Origin: Sporomusa sp. KB1
Lineage (GTDB): Bacteria; Bacillota; Negativicutes; Sporomusales; Sporomusaceae
DNA: 64,000 bases
Direction of reading: 5' to 3'
Assembly (NCBI RefSeq): GCF_007830295.1
Contig: NZ_VLKC01000002.1
Location: 4,571,157-4,635,156 of the forward strand
This document shows, piece by piece, positions 1-10,433 of this stretch. The notes below the pieces were generated by a model. The model saw only the letters and a program-made list of their open reading frames with translations. It was not told the DNA's origin and searched no databases. The stretch's first letter is position 1. Every line of letters begins with the position of its first letter. A program made the position numbers and the translations under genes.

Positions 1-973
1 CTGCCAGCACAGCATGCTTACGGGTTAACTTTGCTATTTCTGCAGCTAGTAGTTTTGTTACTACTTCTTTTGCAGGCAAGGGCGGCCGGCCTTTAAACTT
101 ATCGAAAAAATCGACAGCAGCACTCATTGTAGAAAAATTGTGCAGGTTATGCTGTCTAAGATGTTCGGGAACAAAGGCGGCAATGGCCAGCGGCTTGTCC
201 TGCCCCTCAACTACAACAGTCGGTGCTGCCAAACCGTCCTTGAGTTGGCTGGCAATACTGGTGACGGCTTCACTTAGTGCGCCTATGTCGGCAGTATCAA
301 GATCGTTCATGCGAATATCAGGGGAAAAACCACCACGCCAGGCAAGTTCTTTTGCCGTAAGCGGGCCAAGACCAATTCCGGTTGCAATAATAGCCTTGCT
401 CAGTGAAGTGGCAGGCGCAGCTAATACTTGCGTGACAAACTGGGTAGAATCAATATCCAGGATATTCAGGCGATCCTGACCAGGCGGGTAAATATACTCT
501 TTACCAGGCAAAACCTGACGGTGGCGGCTTACATGAGCACTGACTCTTTTTATAGAATCAATAATAATATTATCTTGCAGTAAAATAATATTGCTATATT
601 TCCCCATTATTTCAATGACTAAGCGTTTAGTGAAAATCCGGCCGCGTTCACCACGAACATCAATATTGACATTGACAATACGGTCAAGACTATGCTGCTC
701 AATACTGGCAATGCGCCCATCTTCCAGGTGTTTCCGGAGCAACATGCAAAAATTAGGGGCTACAGCCGGATTTTCGGGTATAGTCGTTGTAATGAGCAAT
801 TTAGGGCGCTCAGGGTTTGCCGATAGAAAAAAACGCAGGTTTTCTCCTGGCTGGCGTACCCATAGTAAGAGGGAGTAAGAGTCTGGTTGAAATACTTTAT
901 CAATGCGTCCACCCGTAAGCGCTGCATTAAGCTCACCTACAAGCGGTGCAAGCGACAATCCATCAATATTCAT
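1..973 (-). CDS. rqcH: Rqc2-type NFACT protein RqcH, 3' end cut by window edge
   Basis: Translation from the - strand ATG at 973 gives 324 residues beginning MNIDGLSLAPLVGELNAAL, the typical N-terminus of the NFACT-N domain of the RqcH / fibronectin-binding protein A family. In Firmicutes RqcH binds stalled 50S subunits and recruits tRNA-Ala to add C-terminal alanine tails that mark nascent chains for degradation. The family is normally about 570-590 residues, so the second half, with the HhH, coiled-coil and NFACT-R parts, lies off the left edge. A GGAGG site at 981-985 on the opposite strand fixes the start. It is divergent from the P-type ATPase gene. The older fibronectin-binding name comes from homology and is probably not the main role. 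Confidence 0.88.
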   Translation of the reverse strand, partial: MNIDGLSLAPLVGELNAALTGGRIDKVFQPDSYSLLLWVRQPGENLRFFLSANPERPKLLITTTIPENPAVAPNFCMLLRKHLEDGRIASIEQHSLDRIVNVNIDVRGERGRIFTKRLVIEIMGKYSNIILLQDNIIIDSIKRVSAHVSRHRQVLPGKEYIYPPGQDRLNILDIDSTQFVTQVLAAPATSLSKAIIATGIGLGPLTAKELAWRGGFSPDIRMNDLDTADIGALSEAVTSIASQLKDGLAAPTVVVEGQDKPLAIAAFVPEHLRQHNLHNFSTMSAAVDFFDKFKGRPPLPAKEVVTKLLAAEIAKLTRKHAVLA

Positions 974-1116
974 ACTATAACCTCCGCAAAAACATAAGAC
1001 AATTTGCCAATAGTATAACACCCTGCCATTTAGCGGTCAAACCCGGTCTAATTCTGCTGCCAATAGAATACTATGGTTAATATAGCAAACACAACACATG
1101 GTAGCGAGGTGGCTGC

Positions 1117-3873
1117 ATGGATAGGAAAAAATGGTATACACGTACGTCTGAGGAGGCAGTTCAATTCTGGCAAACTAGTTTTACTGATGGCTTATCTTCT
1201 GCTGAAGTCAAGACCAGGCTGGAAAAATTCGGCTGTAATGAACTGGCTGAAAAAGAAAAACCAGCTTGGTGGAAACGGTTTTTGGCACAATTTCAGGACT
1301 TTATGGTATTAGTGCTGCTAGGAGCGACACTGATATCGGCTTTTCTGGGTGAATATGCTGATGCCATTACCATTTTAGTCATTGTCCTTATGAATGCTGT
1401 ATTAGGTTTTATTCAGGAATATCGAGCTGAGCAGTCACTGGCGGCATTAAAAAAACTGGCTTCGCTTACTGCCAGAGTAGTGAGAAACGGTATGGTCCAA
1501 CAAGTTCCAGCCAGAGAACTTGTGCCTGGTGATATTTTAGTACTTGAAGCAGGTGACAAGCTTTCGGCTGACGGCCGACTCATTGATGTACATAATATGG
1601 AGGTAGAGGAAGCAGCGTTAACCGGAGAATCTACGTCTGTTCGCAAAGTAGCTGACCGCAAATTTAGTGAGGATGCTCCTTTAGGCGACAGGAAAAATAT
1701 GGTCTTTTCCGGCACTAACGTAGTCCGGGGCCGTGGCAGGGCTGTTGTTTGTGCGACTGGCATGGCTACCGAAGTCGGTCATATAGCAGATATGATTCAG
1801 GCTACAACAGAAGAAACCACTCCGCTGGAACGACGCCTTGAGCATTTGGGAAAATGGTTAGTTTGGGCTTGTCTGGTTATTTGTTTAATTGTCGTTATTA
1901 CCGGGGTAGTTAGAGGAGAATCGGTATTTCTTATGTGTATGGCCGGTATTAGCCTGGCAGTTGCTGCTATTCCGGAGGGGTTGCCCGCTATTGTTACAGT
2001 CGCCTTGGCACTTGGTGTTCAACGAATGATTAAACAACACGCCATTATTCGAAAATTACCAGCAGTTGAAACATTAGGCTGTACAACAGTAATATGTTCA
2101 GATAAAACTGGTACACTAACACAAAATGCCATGACGGTACGCCAAATATTCACTGATGGCAATCATTATGAAGTTACCGGTTCGGGGTATGATATTAAAG
2201 GCAGCATCCTGCTCAACCAGCAGCCCCTTGATATAAATAAAAATAAAGCGTTGCAACAATGCCTTACAATCGGCGTGCTTTGTAACAACAGCATCTTAAA
2301 ACAGAATACGATTGCTATTACCGGTGTATGGCGTAATAAAACTGAAACTGGCTGGTGTATAGAAGGTGATCCAACAGAAGGGGCTATTATTGTAGCAGCA
2401 GGCAAAGCAGCCATTTGGCAAAGCGAAATTGAGAAAGTCCAGGAACGGGTAACTGAAATTCCTTTTGAATCCGAACGTCGCCGGATGTCGGTTGTGTACC
2501 GTGATACTAACGGCAACAATACTCTCTATGTTAAGGGCGCTCCTGACGTGATCCTGGAATTATGCCGGTATTATCATACAGATGCCGGTCCCACTACGAT
2601 AACCAAGAATCACATTGCCCAGATAAACAGCATGAATGAACAAATGACCTCAGGAGCCCTCAGAGTGTTGGCTGTCGCTTACCGTCGCCTAACCCCTGCA
2701 CAAGCCCAAAATCCTGATGAAGCCATCGAAAATGATTTGGTATTTGCCGGCATTATCGGCATGATTGATCCCCCGCGGGAAGAGGTTAAAATATCGATTG
2801 CCCTGTGTCGTGATGCTGGTATTAAAACAGTGATGATTACTGGCGATCATAAGAATACAGCGATTGCTATTGCCCAGGAGCTAAATATTTATAAAGAAAA
2901 CCAGCATATGACACTGACTGGTAAAGAACTTGACGCCTTGTCTGAGCCTGAGCTTGATGCAATTGTCAATCGTGTTACCGTTTATGCCCGTGTTTCGCCA
3001 GCCCATAAATTAAGAATCGTTCGGGCGCTTAAACGGCAAGGGCATATTGTAGCCATGACCGGTGACGGCATTAACGATGCTCCAGCTATTAAAGAAGCTG
3101 ATATCGGCGTTGCCATGGGAATTACCGGCACCGATGTAACTAAAGAAGCCTCGGCTATGGTTCTAGCTGATGATAACTTTGCAACAATCGTGGCCGCGGT
3201 AAAAGAAGGCCGCGGCATCTATGAGAATATCCGCAAATTCATTCGTTATCTGCTAGCTTGCAATATCGGCGAAGTCCTTACTATGTTTTTAGCTGCCCTT
3301 TTCGGGCTGCCGATGCCACTTTTACCTGTACAAATACTGTGGGTCAATCTTGTCACTGACGGACTGCCTGCCATGGCACTGGGAGTTGACCCCAGCAGCC
3401 CCAATGTTATGCAGCGGCCACCCCGCCATCCTGGAGAAAGCGTTTTTTCCCGGGGACTAAGTCAGAAAATCATTGGCCGTGGCATCCAAATTGGTTTGAG
3501 CACACTTTTTGTCTTTAGTATGATATACTATATGCAGGACGATTTAGCTGCAGCCCGTACAGCGGCCTTTGCTACATTAGTATATTGTCAGATGTTTCAT
3601 GTATTTGATTGCCGGTCGGAAATGGCTACTATCTTCGAACTTAAGTTCATGACCAACAGATACTTGCTGGCAGCCGTTGCTTTTTCGAGTATCATGCAAC
3701 TTTCTGTAATGTACATACCTTTTTTAAGCGCCATCTTTTCGACGGTACCTTTATCTGTGGGGCATTGGCTGTTTATCTTGATCGTATCAGGCTGGACACT
3801 AATAGTAAGTGCCTGCAAGCAGATATTCAAACGTCGTCCCGCCCGCCGAGCCACTATACCACAAAGCCGATAG
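1117..3873 (+). CDS. Calcium-transporting P-type ATPase (SERCA/PMCA-like, P2)
   Basis: A 918-residue cation pump of normal family length. It has an N-terminal cation-ATPase domain, the actuator loop motif LTGESTSV, the phosphorylation motif DKTGTLT (Asp about residue 329), a nucleotide-binding domain and the hinge [11 protein letters not shown]. About ten membrane segments are expected. The M4 sequence PEGLP and the M6 sequence [13 protein letters not shown] carry the Glu, Asn and Asp ligands of Ca2+ pumps rather than the CPx motif of heavy-metal pumps. The likely role is Ca2+ (possibly Mn2+) export driven by ATP. The ATG at 1117 follows an AGCGAGGTGG ribosome site. It is a single gene, followed closely by dapF. 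Confidence 0.9.
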   Translation: MDRKKWYTRTSEEAVQFWQTSFTDGLSSAEVKTRLEKFGCNELAEKEKPAWWKRFLAQFQDFMVLVLLGATLISAFLGEYADAITILVIVLMNAVLGFIQEYRAEQSLAALKKLASLTARVVRNGMVQQVPARELVPGDILVLEAGDKLSADGRLIDVHNMEVEEAALTGESTSVRKVADRKFSEDAPLGDRKNMVFSGTNVVRGRGRAVVCATGMATEVGHIADMIQATTEETTPLERRLEHLGKWLVWACLVICLIVVITGVVRGESVFLMCMAGISLAVAAIPEGLPAIVTVALALGVQRMIKQHAIIRKLPAVETLGCTTVICSDKTGTLTQNAMTVRQIFTDGNHYEVTGSGYDIKGSILLNQQPLDINKNKALQQCLTIGVLCNNSILKQNTIAITGVWRNKTETGWCIEGDPTEGAIIVAAGKAAIWQSEIEKVQERVTEIPFESERRRMSVVYRDTNGNNTLYVKGAPDVILELCRYYHTDAGPTTITKNHIAQINSMNEQMTSGALRVLAVAYRRLTPAQAQNPDEAIENDLVFAGIIGMIDPPREEVKISIALCRDAGIKTVMITGDHKNTAIAIAQELNIYKENQHMTLTGKELDALSEPELDAIVNRVTVYARVSPAHKLRIVRALKRQGHIVAMTGDGINDAPAIKEADIGVAMGITGTDVTKEASAMVLADDNFATIVAAVKEGRGIYENIRKFIRYLLACNIGEVLTMFLAALFGLPMPLLPVQILWVNLVTDGLPAMALGVDPSSPNVMQRPPRHPGESVFSRGLSQKIIGRGIQIGLSTLFVFSMIYYMQDDLAAARTAAFATLVYCQMFHVFDCRSEMATIFELKFMTNRYLLAAVAFSSIMQLSVMYIPFLSAIFSTVPLSVGHWLFILIVSGWTLIVSACKQIFKRRPARRATIPQSR

Positions 3874-3898
3874 CTATACTATCCTAGGAGGAAATAGC

Positions 3899-4732
3899 AT
3901 GCAGTTTACTAAATGGCATGGATTAGGTAATGATTTTGTAATTGTCAATGGTATGGAAGAACATATTGCTGATTACCAGCAACAAGCGATTGCTGTCTGT
4001 GACCGAAACTTTGGGATTGGTGCCGACGGACTTGTCATGCTGCTGCCATCAGACATTGCTGATTTTAAAATGCGAATTTTTAACTCAGACGGCAGCGAAG
4101 CTGATATGTGTGGTAATGCTACCCGCTGCGTTGCCAGGTATCTCTACGAAAACAAATTAACTGCCAAAACCGTTATTACCCTAGATACCCTGGCGGGAAT
4201 TATTACGCCTGAACTAATCTTTAAAAATGGTACACTGGCAACAGTTAAAGTTGATATGGGACTCCCCAGACTTAAGCGGGGCGAAATTCCTATTATCGGT
4301 AATGCGGAAGAACAAGTAATAAACACGCCGCTGGCGATAGAGGGAGAAACGTATCACATCACCTGTGTCTCTATGGGTAATCCCCATTGCCTGATCTTTG
4401 TCAACGATATCACCAAAGTTGAACTGGCACTTATTGGGCCCAAAATCGAAACCCATGCCTTATTCCCCAAAAAAACCAATGTTGAGTTTCTGCAAATTAT
4501 TGACAGGAAAACAATAAGAATGCGGGTTTGGGAACGTGGTGCCGGCATAACCAAGGCCTGTGGCACAGGAGCTAGCGCCGCCTTGGTAGCTGCGGTTTTA
4601 AATGGCTGTACCGATCGCCAGGCCACAGTCAAATTAGATGGCGGTGATCTTTACCTTGAATGGGCCGAAAACAACCATATCTATAAATCAGGTCCGGCCG
4701 TAGAGGTATTTCGCGGTAACTATTTATTATAA
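3899..4732 (+). CDS. dapF: Diaminopimelate epimerase
   Basis: A 277-residue enzyme converting LL- to meso-diaminopimelate for lysine and peptidoglycan synthesis. The two active-site cysteines of this PLP-independent epimerase are visible: Cys71 in ADMCGNATRC and Cys221 in KACGTGAS. The N-terminal FTKWHGLGNDFV is typical. The start is the ATG at 3899 after CTAGGAGGAAATAGC; an upstream in-frame start inside the ATPase gene adds unrelated residues and was rejected. It lies 25 bases after the ATPase gene and may share its transcript, though the functions are unrelated. Confidence 0.95.
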   Translation: MQFTKWHGLGNDFVIVNGMEEHIADYQQQAIAVCDRNFGIGADGLVMLLPSDIADFKMRIFNSDGSEADMCGNATRCVARYLYENKLTAKTVITLDTLAGIITPELIFKNGTLATVKVDMGLPRLKRGEIPIIGNAEEQVINTPLAIEGETYHITCVSMGNPHCLIFVNDITKVELALIGPKIETHALFPKKTNVEFLQIIDRKTIRMRVWERGAGITKACGTGASAALVAAVLNGCTDRQATVKLDGGDLYLEWAENNHIYKSGPAVEVFRGNYLL

Positions 4733-4850
4733 AGTAACTGGCTCATGCAGATTCGATTAATGATTGATTTAAGATTCAGAAAAAAAAGGAATTTTTTAAT
4801 CGGAAGTATAATAGTTATACGGAAAGTATTTTGTCCGCGGAGGTGTTTAG

Positions 4851-5453
4851 GTGAAGCTTGTTACCGTTATTCTCGGCTTAATCATCATGCTTTCTGTTCC
4901 GCTGTCTGCTAGGGCTATCACTTTTATTAATAGGGATGTTATCTTAGAAGCGCAAGAATATGGCGTCAAACGCAGCCAACTGCCTCTCTCAGATTTTCTT
5001 CAGCCTTGGCTTGCTTATGAGGAACAAGCTGCTATCATCAATGAAACAACGGAAAGAGCTTATTTGTACACACCATTTTTGCTCTTAGCTTACGACGCTC
5101 GTGATAAAGCTATTAGCAAGCAAACTATTGAGCTTGCTAATAGCGAACAGATTCTGGCTGACTATGCCGGGTGTCTTGTTTTCAGTATAATCGTAAATGG
5201 CAATACTGAAAAATTTAGTGATAATGTTCAAGTTATTATTAAGCAAGAAAAAAAGATAATCAAACCCTACCATGCTGTAATCAACCCCCCGGTAAAAAAT
5301 TCCTGGACCTCAAAGGAGCCGCATTATACTGCTCATTACTATTTTTATTTTTATGAGCGAGACGTAGTTTTAAGCAAGCCAATTACCCTGACAGTAACTA
5401 CCAAAGACAAACAAGAACGGCGCTTTTATTTTGAGTTACCCAACTTTAAATAA
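4851..5453 (+). CDS. Exported protein of unknown function
   Basis: A 200-residue protein that I do not recognise. It starts at a GTG after GCGGAGGTG and has a clear signal peptide (Lys near the N-terminus, hydrophobic stretch to about residue 18, likely cleavage after SARA near residue 22). The mature part is mixed alpha/beta. The C-terminal third is rich in Tyr and Phe with alternating beta-strand-like patterns (YYFYFYERD). No Cys cluster, lipobox or catalytic motif is visible. It is a single-gene unit closed by a strong terminator at 5461-5492. Secretion is inferred from the signal peptide only. Confidence 0.75.
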   Translation: MKLVTVILGLIIMLSVPLSARAITFINRDVILEAQEYGVKRSQLPLSDFLQPWLAYEEQAAIINETTERAYLYTPFLLLAYDARDKAISKQTIELANSEQILADYAGCLVFSIIVNGNTEKFSDNVQVIIKQEKKIIKPYHAVINPPVKNSWTSKEPHYTAHYYFYFYERDVVLSKPITLTVTTKDKQERRFYFELPNFK

Positions 5454-5460
5454 TTTTTAA

Positions 5461-5492
5461 AATAAATGGAGATGATCTCCATTTATTTTTTT
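5461..5492 (+). terminator. Rho-independent terminator after the exported protein gene
   Basis: A perfect 12-bp stem (5461-5472 with 5476-5487) with a TGA loop is followed directly by a T tract to 5492. Confidence 0.88.
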
Positions 5493-5602
5493 ATTTGGCG
5501 AAAAAGGGATTTATAACGAGCAAAGCGAAGTAAATGTAAAAAACTACGGTTAAAATCGTGTTATCCGTCAATAATAACATACGCAAAGGAAGGTGCAAAT
5601 TT

Positions 5603-6487
5603 GTGCTCAAAAGTATGACCGGTTTTGGCCGGGGAGAATATATTGATTCTACTCACCGTATTGTGGTTGAAATTAAAGCAGTAAATCATCGTTACAATGA
5701 AATTGTCATTCGCATGCCTAAAACTCTGGGAAGTCTGGAGGATAGGATTCGCCGCACGATTGCCAATACTATTTTACGCGGACGGATAGACGCTTTTATT
5801 ACCGTTGATGAATATGGGGAAAAGAAAAAGGCCGTAAGGGTTGACAAAGAATTGGCAATGGCTTACCATAATGCAATGAGAGAATTAGCGGGTTTGCTAG
5901 AAGTACCAGTAACTGACAATATATACCATTTATCAAAGTATCCCGACGTTCTCAAAGTGGAGGAAGTTACTGAAGATGTAGAGTGTTTATGGCCCAAACT
6001 GCTTACCGCCATTGAAGGGGCAATCGGTAATCTTATGAAAATGCGTGAAACTGAAGGGTCCAACATTGAGCAAGACCTGGAAGCGCGGGTTGATAAACTC
6101 CAGACATATATTGCAACAGTAGAGGAACGGGCACCGCAAATTCTTGTCGAATACCGGGAGAAATTATTATCCCGCATGCGTGAACTGCTAACTGCCGCAG
6201 GGGCCGAGCCTGATGAAACCAGACTGCTCCAGGAAACAGCTATATTTGCTGACAGGACAAATTTTACTGAAGAGATTGTCCGGCTCAAAAGTCATTTAGC
6301 ACAGTTTAACACAACGATTAAAGCCTCTGAGGCGGTAGGACGTAAACTGGATTTTATTGTTCAAGAAATAAACCGGGAAACGAACACTATTGCTTCCAAG
6401 GCAAATGATTCTACTATTGCCAATGTTGTGGTTGAAATTAAAAGTGAAATAGAGAAGGTCAGAGAGCAAATCCAAAACATAGAGTAA
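5603..6487 (+). CDS. YicC/YloC family endoribonuclease-like protein
   Basis: A 294-residue member of the YicC family, beginning LKSMTGFGRGEY and ending in the helical DUF1732 region (AIFADRTNFTEEI, VGRKLDFIVQEINRE). Members act as endoribonucleases on small RNAs and regulatory RNA in E. coli and Bacillus. The chosen start is the GTG at 5603 after AAAGGAAGGTG; an upstream GTG at 5558 would add 15 residues that do not fit the family. It begins an operon with remA, gmk, rpoZ and coaBC, the usual Firmicute neighbourhood. Confidence 0.92.
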   Translation: MLKSMTGFGRGEYIDSTHRIVVEIKAVNHRYNEIVIRMPKTLGSLEDRIRRTIANTILRGRIDAFITVDEYGEKKKAVRVDKELAMAYHNAMRELAGLLEVPVTDNIYHLSKYPDVLKVEEVTEDVECLWPKLLTAIEGAIGNLMKMRETEGSNIEQDLEARVDKLQTYIATVEERAPQILVEYREKLLSRMRELLTAAGAEPDETRLLQETAIFADRTNFTEEIVRLKSHLAQFNTTIKASEAVGRKLDFIVQEINRETNTIASKANDSTIANVVVEIKSEIEKVREQIQNIE

Positions 6488-6537
6488 TATAGAAACATTA
6501 CGTCTAAATAGCCTATAAATTTATAGGAGGAGTTCTA

Positions 6538-6804
6538 ATGGATATAAAATTGATTAATATTGGCTTTGGTAATATTGTTTCGGCTAACCGGATTATCTCT
6601 ATTGTCAGTCCTGAATCAGCCCCCATAAAACGTATTATTCAGGAAGCGCGTGACCGGGGTATGCTTATTGATGCTACCTACGGCCGCCGGACTCGCGCTG
6701 TAATTATTACCGACAGCGATCATGTCATTTTATCGGCAGTGCAGCCTGAAACAGTAGCTCACCGCTTGACCAGCAAAGAGACTGCTGATGACCCTGCTGA
6801 ATAA
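6538..6804 (+). CDS. remA: RemA-family DNA-binding regulator (DUF370)
   Basis: An 88-residue protein matching the RemA/YlzA family along its whole length ([27 protein letters not shown]). In Bacillus RemA is a ring-forming DNA-binding protein that activates matrix and osmoprotection genes. Here it sits between yicC and gmk, as in many Firmicutes. The start follows ATAGGAGGAG. The Bacillus targets may not apply here; only family and location are seen. Confidence 0.93.
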   Translation: MDIKLINIGFGNIVSANRIISIVSPESAPIKRIIQEARDRGMLIDATYGRRTRAVIITDSDHVILSAVQPETVAHRLTSKETADDPAE

Positions 6805-6824
6805 TCTTGGAAAGGAGACAGCCC

Positions 6825-7463
6825 ATGCCGCAAAAAGGAATATTAATTGTTGTTTCCGGCCCTTCGGGTACTGGTAAAGGCACCGTTTGTCGAGAGTTAT
6901 TGCATAGCAACCCCTATTTGAAATACTCTATATCGGCTACTACACGGTCGCCCCGGGCAGGAGAAGTGGAAGGAATAAATTATCTATTTGTTGCCAAAGA
7001 CCAATTTAAAACGATGATTGAAAATGACGATCTCCTGGAATGGGCTGAAGTCTACGGTAATTTTTATGGGACACCACGTCACTATGTGGTTGAGCAGTTA
7101 AACAGGGGCTATGATGTCATATTAGAAATAGATACACAAGGAGCCATGAAAGTTAAAGAAAAATTTCCGGAAGGTGTATACATATATATTATTCCACCTT
7201 CGCTGGATGAACTGGCTGACAGAATTCACAAGCGTGGCACCGATAGCTCTGATGTCATCAAAAAACGCCTGAAGTGCGCCAGTAGTGAGCTTTCCCTGGC
7301 ACATAACTATCACTATATTGTGATGAATGATCAGGTGGCGACAGCCGTACAGAAAATCAAAACCATTATTGCGGCTGAAAAATTAAGGGCCCAGCGTAAC
7401 ACAGCTTTAATTGATAATCTCTATTATGCTGGTTGTGTTGGTGAAGAGTGCCAACACCGTTAA
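6825..7463 (+). CDS. gmk: Guanylate kinase
   Basis: A 212-residue cytosolic kinase converting GMP to GDP with ATP. The P-loop is GPSGTGKGTV near the N-terminus, and the GMP-binding residues lie in TTRSPRAGEVEG and the YGTPRHYV region. The ATG at 6825 follows GAAAGGAGACA; an upstream TTG at 6807 is less likely. It lies 20 bases after remA and 22 bases before rpoZ, in the conserved gmk-rpoZ-coaBC order. Confidence 0.96.
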   Translation: MPQKGILIVVSGPSGTGKGTVCRELLHSNPYLKYSISATTRSPRAGEVEGINYLFVAKDQFKTMIENDDLLEWAEVYGNFYGTPRHYVVEQLNRGYDVILEIDTQGAMKVKEKFPEGVYIYIIPPSLDELADRIHKRGTDSSDVIKKRLKCASSELSLAHNYHYIVMNDQVATAVQKIKTIIAAEKLRAQRNTALIDNLYYAGCVGEECQHR

Positions 7464-7485
7464 ATAATAAATAAGGGGAAACGCT

Positions 7486-7692
7486 ATGATTAATCCGTCA
7501 TTAGATTCTTTAGTAAAAAAGGTTGACAGTAAATACACACTTGTAGTGCTAGCTGCCAAACGGGCGCGGGAAATTATGGATGGGCAGCAGCCGCTTATTG
7601 AATGCAAATCCAACAAACCAGTGACAATTGCGTTAGAAGAAGTTGCTCAGGGCGAAATGTCCTATGAGCGTACTAAAACTGGTATTAAATAG
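7486..7692 (+). CDS. rpoZ: RNA polymerase omega subunit
   Basis: A 68-residue protein with the omega motif YTLVVLAAKRAREI. Omega helps assemble and stabilise the beta-prime subunit of RNA polymerase. The start follows AAGGGGAAACGCT. It sits between gmk and coaBC as expected. Confidence 0.95.
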   Translation: MINPSLDSLVKKVDSKYTLVVLAAKRAREIMDGQQPLIECKSNKPVTIALEEVAQGEMSYERTKTGIK

Positions 7693-7701
7693 GAGTCAAT
7701 G

Positions 7702-8904
7702 ATGTCTTCAGGTCAAAACATTGTTATGGGAGTTAGCGGCGGAATCGCAGCCTACAAGGCAGTTGAGGTTGTCAGCCGTTTGAAAAAAGCGGGTTGTAAC
7801 GTCAACGTTATCATGACCAAAGCAGCCGCAGAGTTTGTCACCCCGTTAACTTTTCGTGAGCTTAGCGGTAACCCGGTAGTAACTGATATGTGGGAAGAAC
7901 CCAAAACTTGGAACGTGCAGCACATTGCCTTAGCTAACTGGGCGGATGTGTTTCTTGTTGCACCTGCTACCGCCAATATTATTGGTAAAATCGCCAATGG
8001 TATAGCTGATGATATGCTTACTACTACCATTATGGCTACAAAAGCCCCGGTAGTACTGGCACCGGCTATGAATACCAATATGTATCTTAACCCGGTTACT
8101 CAGCAAAACTTAACCAAATTGGCAGGGTTGAGTTATCATATTATAGAACCTGCTACCGGCTTGTTGGCGTGTGGCGTTGAAGGACCGGGGCGGTTGCCAG
8201 AACCGGTAGTCATCGTGGATAAAGTAGTAGCGCTGCTACATAACTGCCAGGATTTACGGGGGCAGCGCATACTAATTACAGCGGCCGGTACCCGTGAGGC
8301 CATCGACCCTGTCAGATATATTGGCAACCGTTCGAGCGGCAAGATGGGATATGCGCTTGCCGGAGTAGCAGCCAGACGGGGGGCTGAAGTCATACTTGTT
8401 TCCGGTCCGACAAGTCTGCCTGCTCCACCGGGGGTAACTATTACCAGAGTAGAAACAGCTGCCCAAATGCAGGCTGCTGTACTTGCTGAATTTGATACTG
8501 TCGATATTGTAATCAAAGCGGCAGCTGTTGCGGATTATCGTCCAGAGCAGGTAGCTGAACAAAAGATAAAAAAGACAGGGGACACTTTGACCATTAATCT
8601 CATTAAGAATCCGGATATTCTTCTTGAGCTGGGGCAAAGGAAAAAACGGCAAATACTAGTTGGCTTTGCCGCCGAAACGAAAGACCTTATAATTCATGCC
8701 CGGGAAAAATTAACCAAAAAAAACCTTGATATGATCATTGCTAATGATGTCACCCTGCCTGGGGCTGGTTTCAATATTGATACTAATATTGTAAAAATTA
8801 TCCATAAAAATGGCAATGTAGAAGAACTTCCTCAGCTTAGCAAACAGCAGGTAGCTGAGATCATGATAGACAAAATCAGTACATTGCTGACAAAATCTAC
8901 TTGA
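7702..8904 (+). CDS. coaBC: Bifunctional phosphopantothenoylcysteine decarboxylase / phosphopantothenate-cysteine ligase
   Basis: A 400-residue fusion of the FMN-dependent CoaC decarboxylase (GVSGGIAAYKAVE at the N-terminus, PAMNTNMYLNP in the middle) and the CoaB ligase (ITAAGTREAIDPVRYIGNRS, KAAAVADYRP). Together they make 4-phosphopantetheine for coenzyme A. Two ATGs lie in tandem at 7699 and 7702. The AGGAG at 7691-7695 is only 3 bases from the first but 6 from the second, so 7702 was chosen. Confidence 0.94.
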   Translation: MSSGQNIVMGVSGGIAAYKAVEVVSRLKKAGCNVNVIMTKAAAEFVTPLTFRELSGNPVVTDMWEEPKTWNVQHIALANWADVFLVAPATANIIGKIANGIADDMLTTTIMATKAPVVLAPAMNTNMYLNPVTQQNLTKLAGLSYHIIEPATGLLACGVEGPGRLPEPVVIVDKVVALLHNCQDLRGQRILITAAGTREAIDPVRYIGNRSSGKMGYALAGVAARRGAEVILVSGPTSLPAPPGVTITRVETAAQMQAAVLAEFDTVDIVIKAAAVADYRPEQVAEQKIKKTGDTLTINLIKNPDILLELGQRKKRQILVGFAAETKDLIIHAREKLTKKNLDMIIANDVTLPGAGFNIDTNIVKIIHKNGNVEELPQLSKQQVAEIMIDKISTLLTKST

Positions 8905-8960
8905 TTTTTTTAGGTAATTAGTTTAAAATTTTTTTGAAGTGACAAATTGCATATACTATA

Positions 8961-9067
8961 CTCATCAAGAGTGGTGGAGGGACTGGCCCAATGAAACCGC
9001 GGCAACCATTTAGCATATTTATGTTAAAAACGGTGCCAATTCCAGCGGTAAAACCGCGAGATGGGAG
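8961..9067 (+). promoter_or_regulatory. SAM-I (S-box) riboswitch aptamer
   Basis: The leader carries the S-box conserved blocks: AGAGTGGTGGAGGGACTGG, CCAATGAAACC, GGCAACC and GGTGCCAATTCCAGC. P1 pairs CTCATC (8961-8966) with GATGGG (9060-9065). S-adenosylmethionine binding should stabilise P1 and lower metK transcription. GGGAG at 9063-9067 can pair with CTCCC at 9081-9085 as an antiterminator, which P1 formation would prevent. Confidence 0.96.
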
Positions 9068-9080
9068 TGGAAAATCACAC

Positions 9081-9104
9081 CTCCCTTGCGGGAGTTCTTT
9101 TTTT
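9081..9104 (+). terminator. Attenuator terminator of the SAM riboswitch
   Basis: CTCCC (9081-9085), loop TTGC, GGGAG (9090-9094), then TTCTTTTTTT. Its 5' arm is the segment that the P1 3' strand can sequester, giving a classic SAM-on / transcription-off switch. Confidence 0.9.
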
Positions 9105-9137
9105 AGTAACCCAGTTAGGATTAGGAGGAATACTATT

Positions 9138-10328
9138 TTGACCAAAAAACGTGTGCTGTTTACATCTGAGTCTGTAACGGAAGGCCATCCTGATAAAATT
9201 GCTGACCAAATTTCTGACAGTGTGCTTGACGCTATTATCGCCCAGGACCCTGAGGCCCGGGTAGCCTGCGAGACATTAGTTACCACAGGGATCGTACATG
9301 TAGTAGGTGAAATCAGCACTAAGTGCTATGTTGATATTCCCAAAATTGTGCGTGAGACCATTAAGAGCATCGGTTACACCCGTGCCAAGTATGGTTTTGA
9401 TGGTGAAACCTGCGGTGTATTAACTTCCATTGACGAGCAGTCGGTTGATATTGCTTTGGGTGTAGACAAAGCACTTGAGGCTAAACAAGGTGAGATTGAT
9501 GCCATTGGCGCTATTGGCGCCGGTGACCAAGGCATGATGTTTGGTTACGCAACAAATGAAACTCCGGAATTTATGCCGCTGCCTATTGCCTTAGCACATA
9601 AAATGGCTCGGCGCTTATCAGAAGTTCGTAAAAACGGCGATCTGAATTATTTGCGTCCTGACGGAAAAACACAAGTCACTGTTGAATATGAAGATGGCAA
9701 ACCAGTGCGTGTTGACACAATTGTAATCTCAACCCAGCATAGCCCTGACGTTGACCGTGAGACTATTGAAAAAGACCTTATTGCCAACGTAATCATACCC
9801 ATAGTTCCGGGAGAATTATTGGATGCTAAAACTAAATACTATATTAACCCGACCGGCCGGTTTGTAGTGGGTGGACCGCAAGGCGATTCTGGTTTAACCG
9901 GACGTAAAATAATAGTTGATACCTATGGCGGTATGGCGCGTCATGGCGGCGGTGCTTTTTCGGGTAAAGATCCCACAAAAGTTGACAGGTCTGCTGCCTA
10001 TGCTGCCCGCTATGTTGCAAAGAACGTAGTTGCTGCCGGGCTAGCCGATAAATGTGAAATTCAATTGGCTTATGCCATCGGTATTGCCCGGCCAGTATCT
10101 GTTATGGTAGAAACTTTTGGAACTAATAAAATTGCAGAAGATAAAATTATTGAACTTATCAATAAACATTTTGACTTACGGCCTGCCGGGATAATTAAGT
10201 CGCTTGATCTTAGACGGCCTCTGTATCGCCAAACAGCCGCCTACGGTCACTTTGGCCGTACTGACGTGGATTTGCCCTGGGAACATACTGATAAAGCCGA
10301 ACTTCTTCGCAAAGAAGCCAATATCTAA
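9138..10328 (+). CDS. metK: S-adenosylmethionine synthetase
   Basis: A 396-residue enzyme making SAM from methionine and ATP. Visible motifs are [25 protein letters not shown], the P-loop-like [16 protein letters not shown] and the C-terminal [11 protein letters not shown]. The start is a TTG at 9138 with AGGAGG nine bases upstream. An upstream ATG at 8991 lies inside the riboswitch and was rejected. The SAM-I riboswitch makes this a feedback-controlled gene. The SAM recycling genes at 56710-61135 act downstream in the same metabolism. Confidence 0.97.
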   Translation: MTKKRVLFTSESVTEGHPDKIADQISDSVLDAIIAQDPEARVACETLVTTGIVHVVGEISTKCYVDIPKIVRETIKSIGYTRAKYGFDGETCGVLTSIDEQSVDIALGVDKALEAKQGEIDAIGAIGAGDQGMMFGYATNETPEFMPLPIALAHKMARRLSEVRKNGDLNYLRPDGKTQVTVEYEDGKPVRVDTIVISTQHSPDVDRETIEKDLIANVIIPIVPGELLDAKTKYYINPTGRFVVGGPQGDSGLTGRKIIVDTYGGMARHGGGAFSGKDPTKVDRSAAYAARYVAKNVVAAGLADKCEIQLAYAIGIARPVSVMVETFGTNKIAEDKIIELINKHFDLRPAGIIKSLDLRRPLYRQTAAYGHFGRTDVDLPWEHTDKAELLRKEANI

Positions 10329-10433
10329 AGGAGCCTTAGCGCAACTTGGGACAGCGGATAAACTTATTAATTGATAGCCAATGGTAATACTAACATTGCT
10401 GGACATTTAATTCAGTAATAAGGAGGTATTCTA

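Noticed and set aside
8991-9137. Longer metK start upstream of 9138
   Set aside because: The ATG at 8991 is inside the SAM riboswitch and upstream of its terminator. The TTG at 9138 has AGGAGG at good spacing and gives the usual N-terminus.
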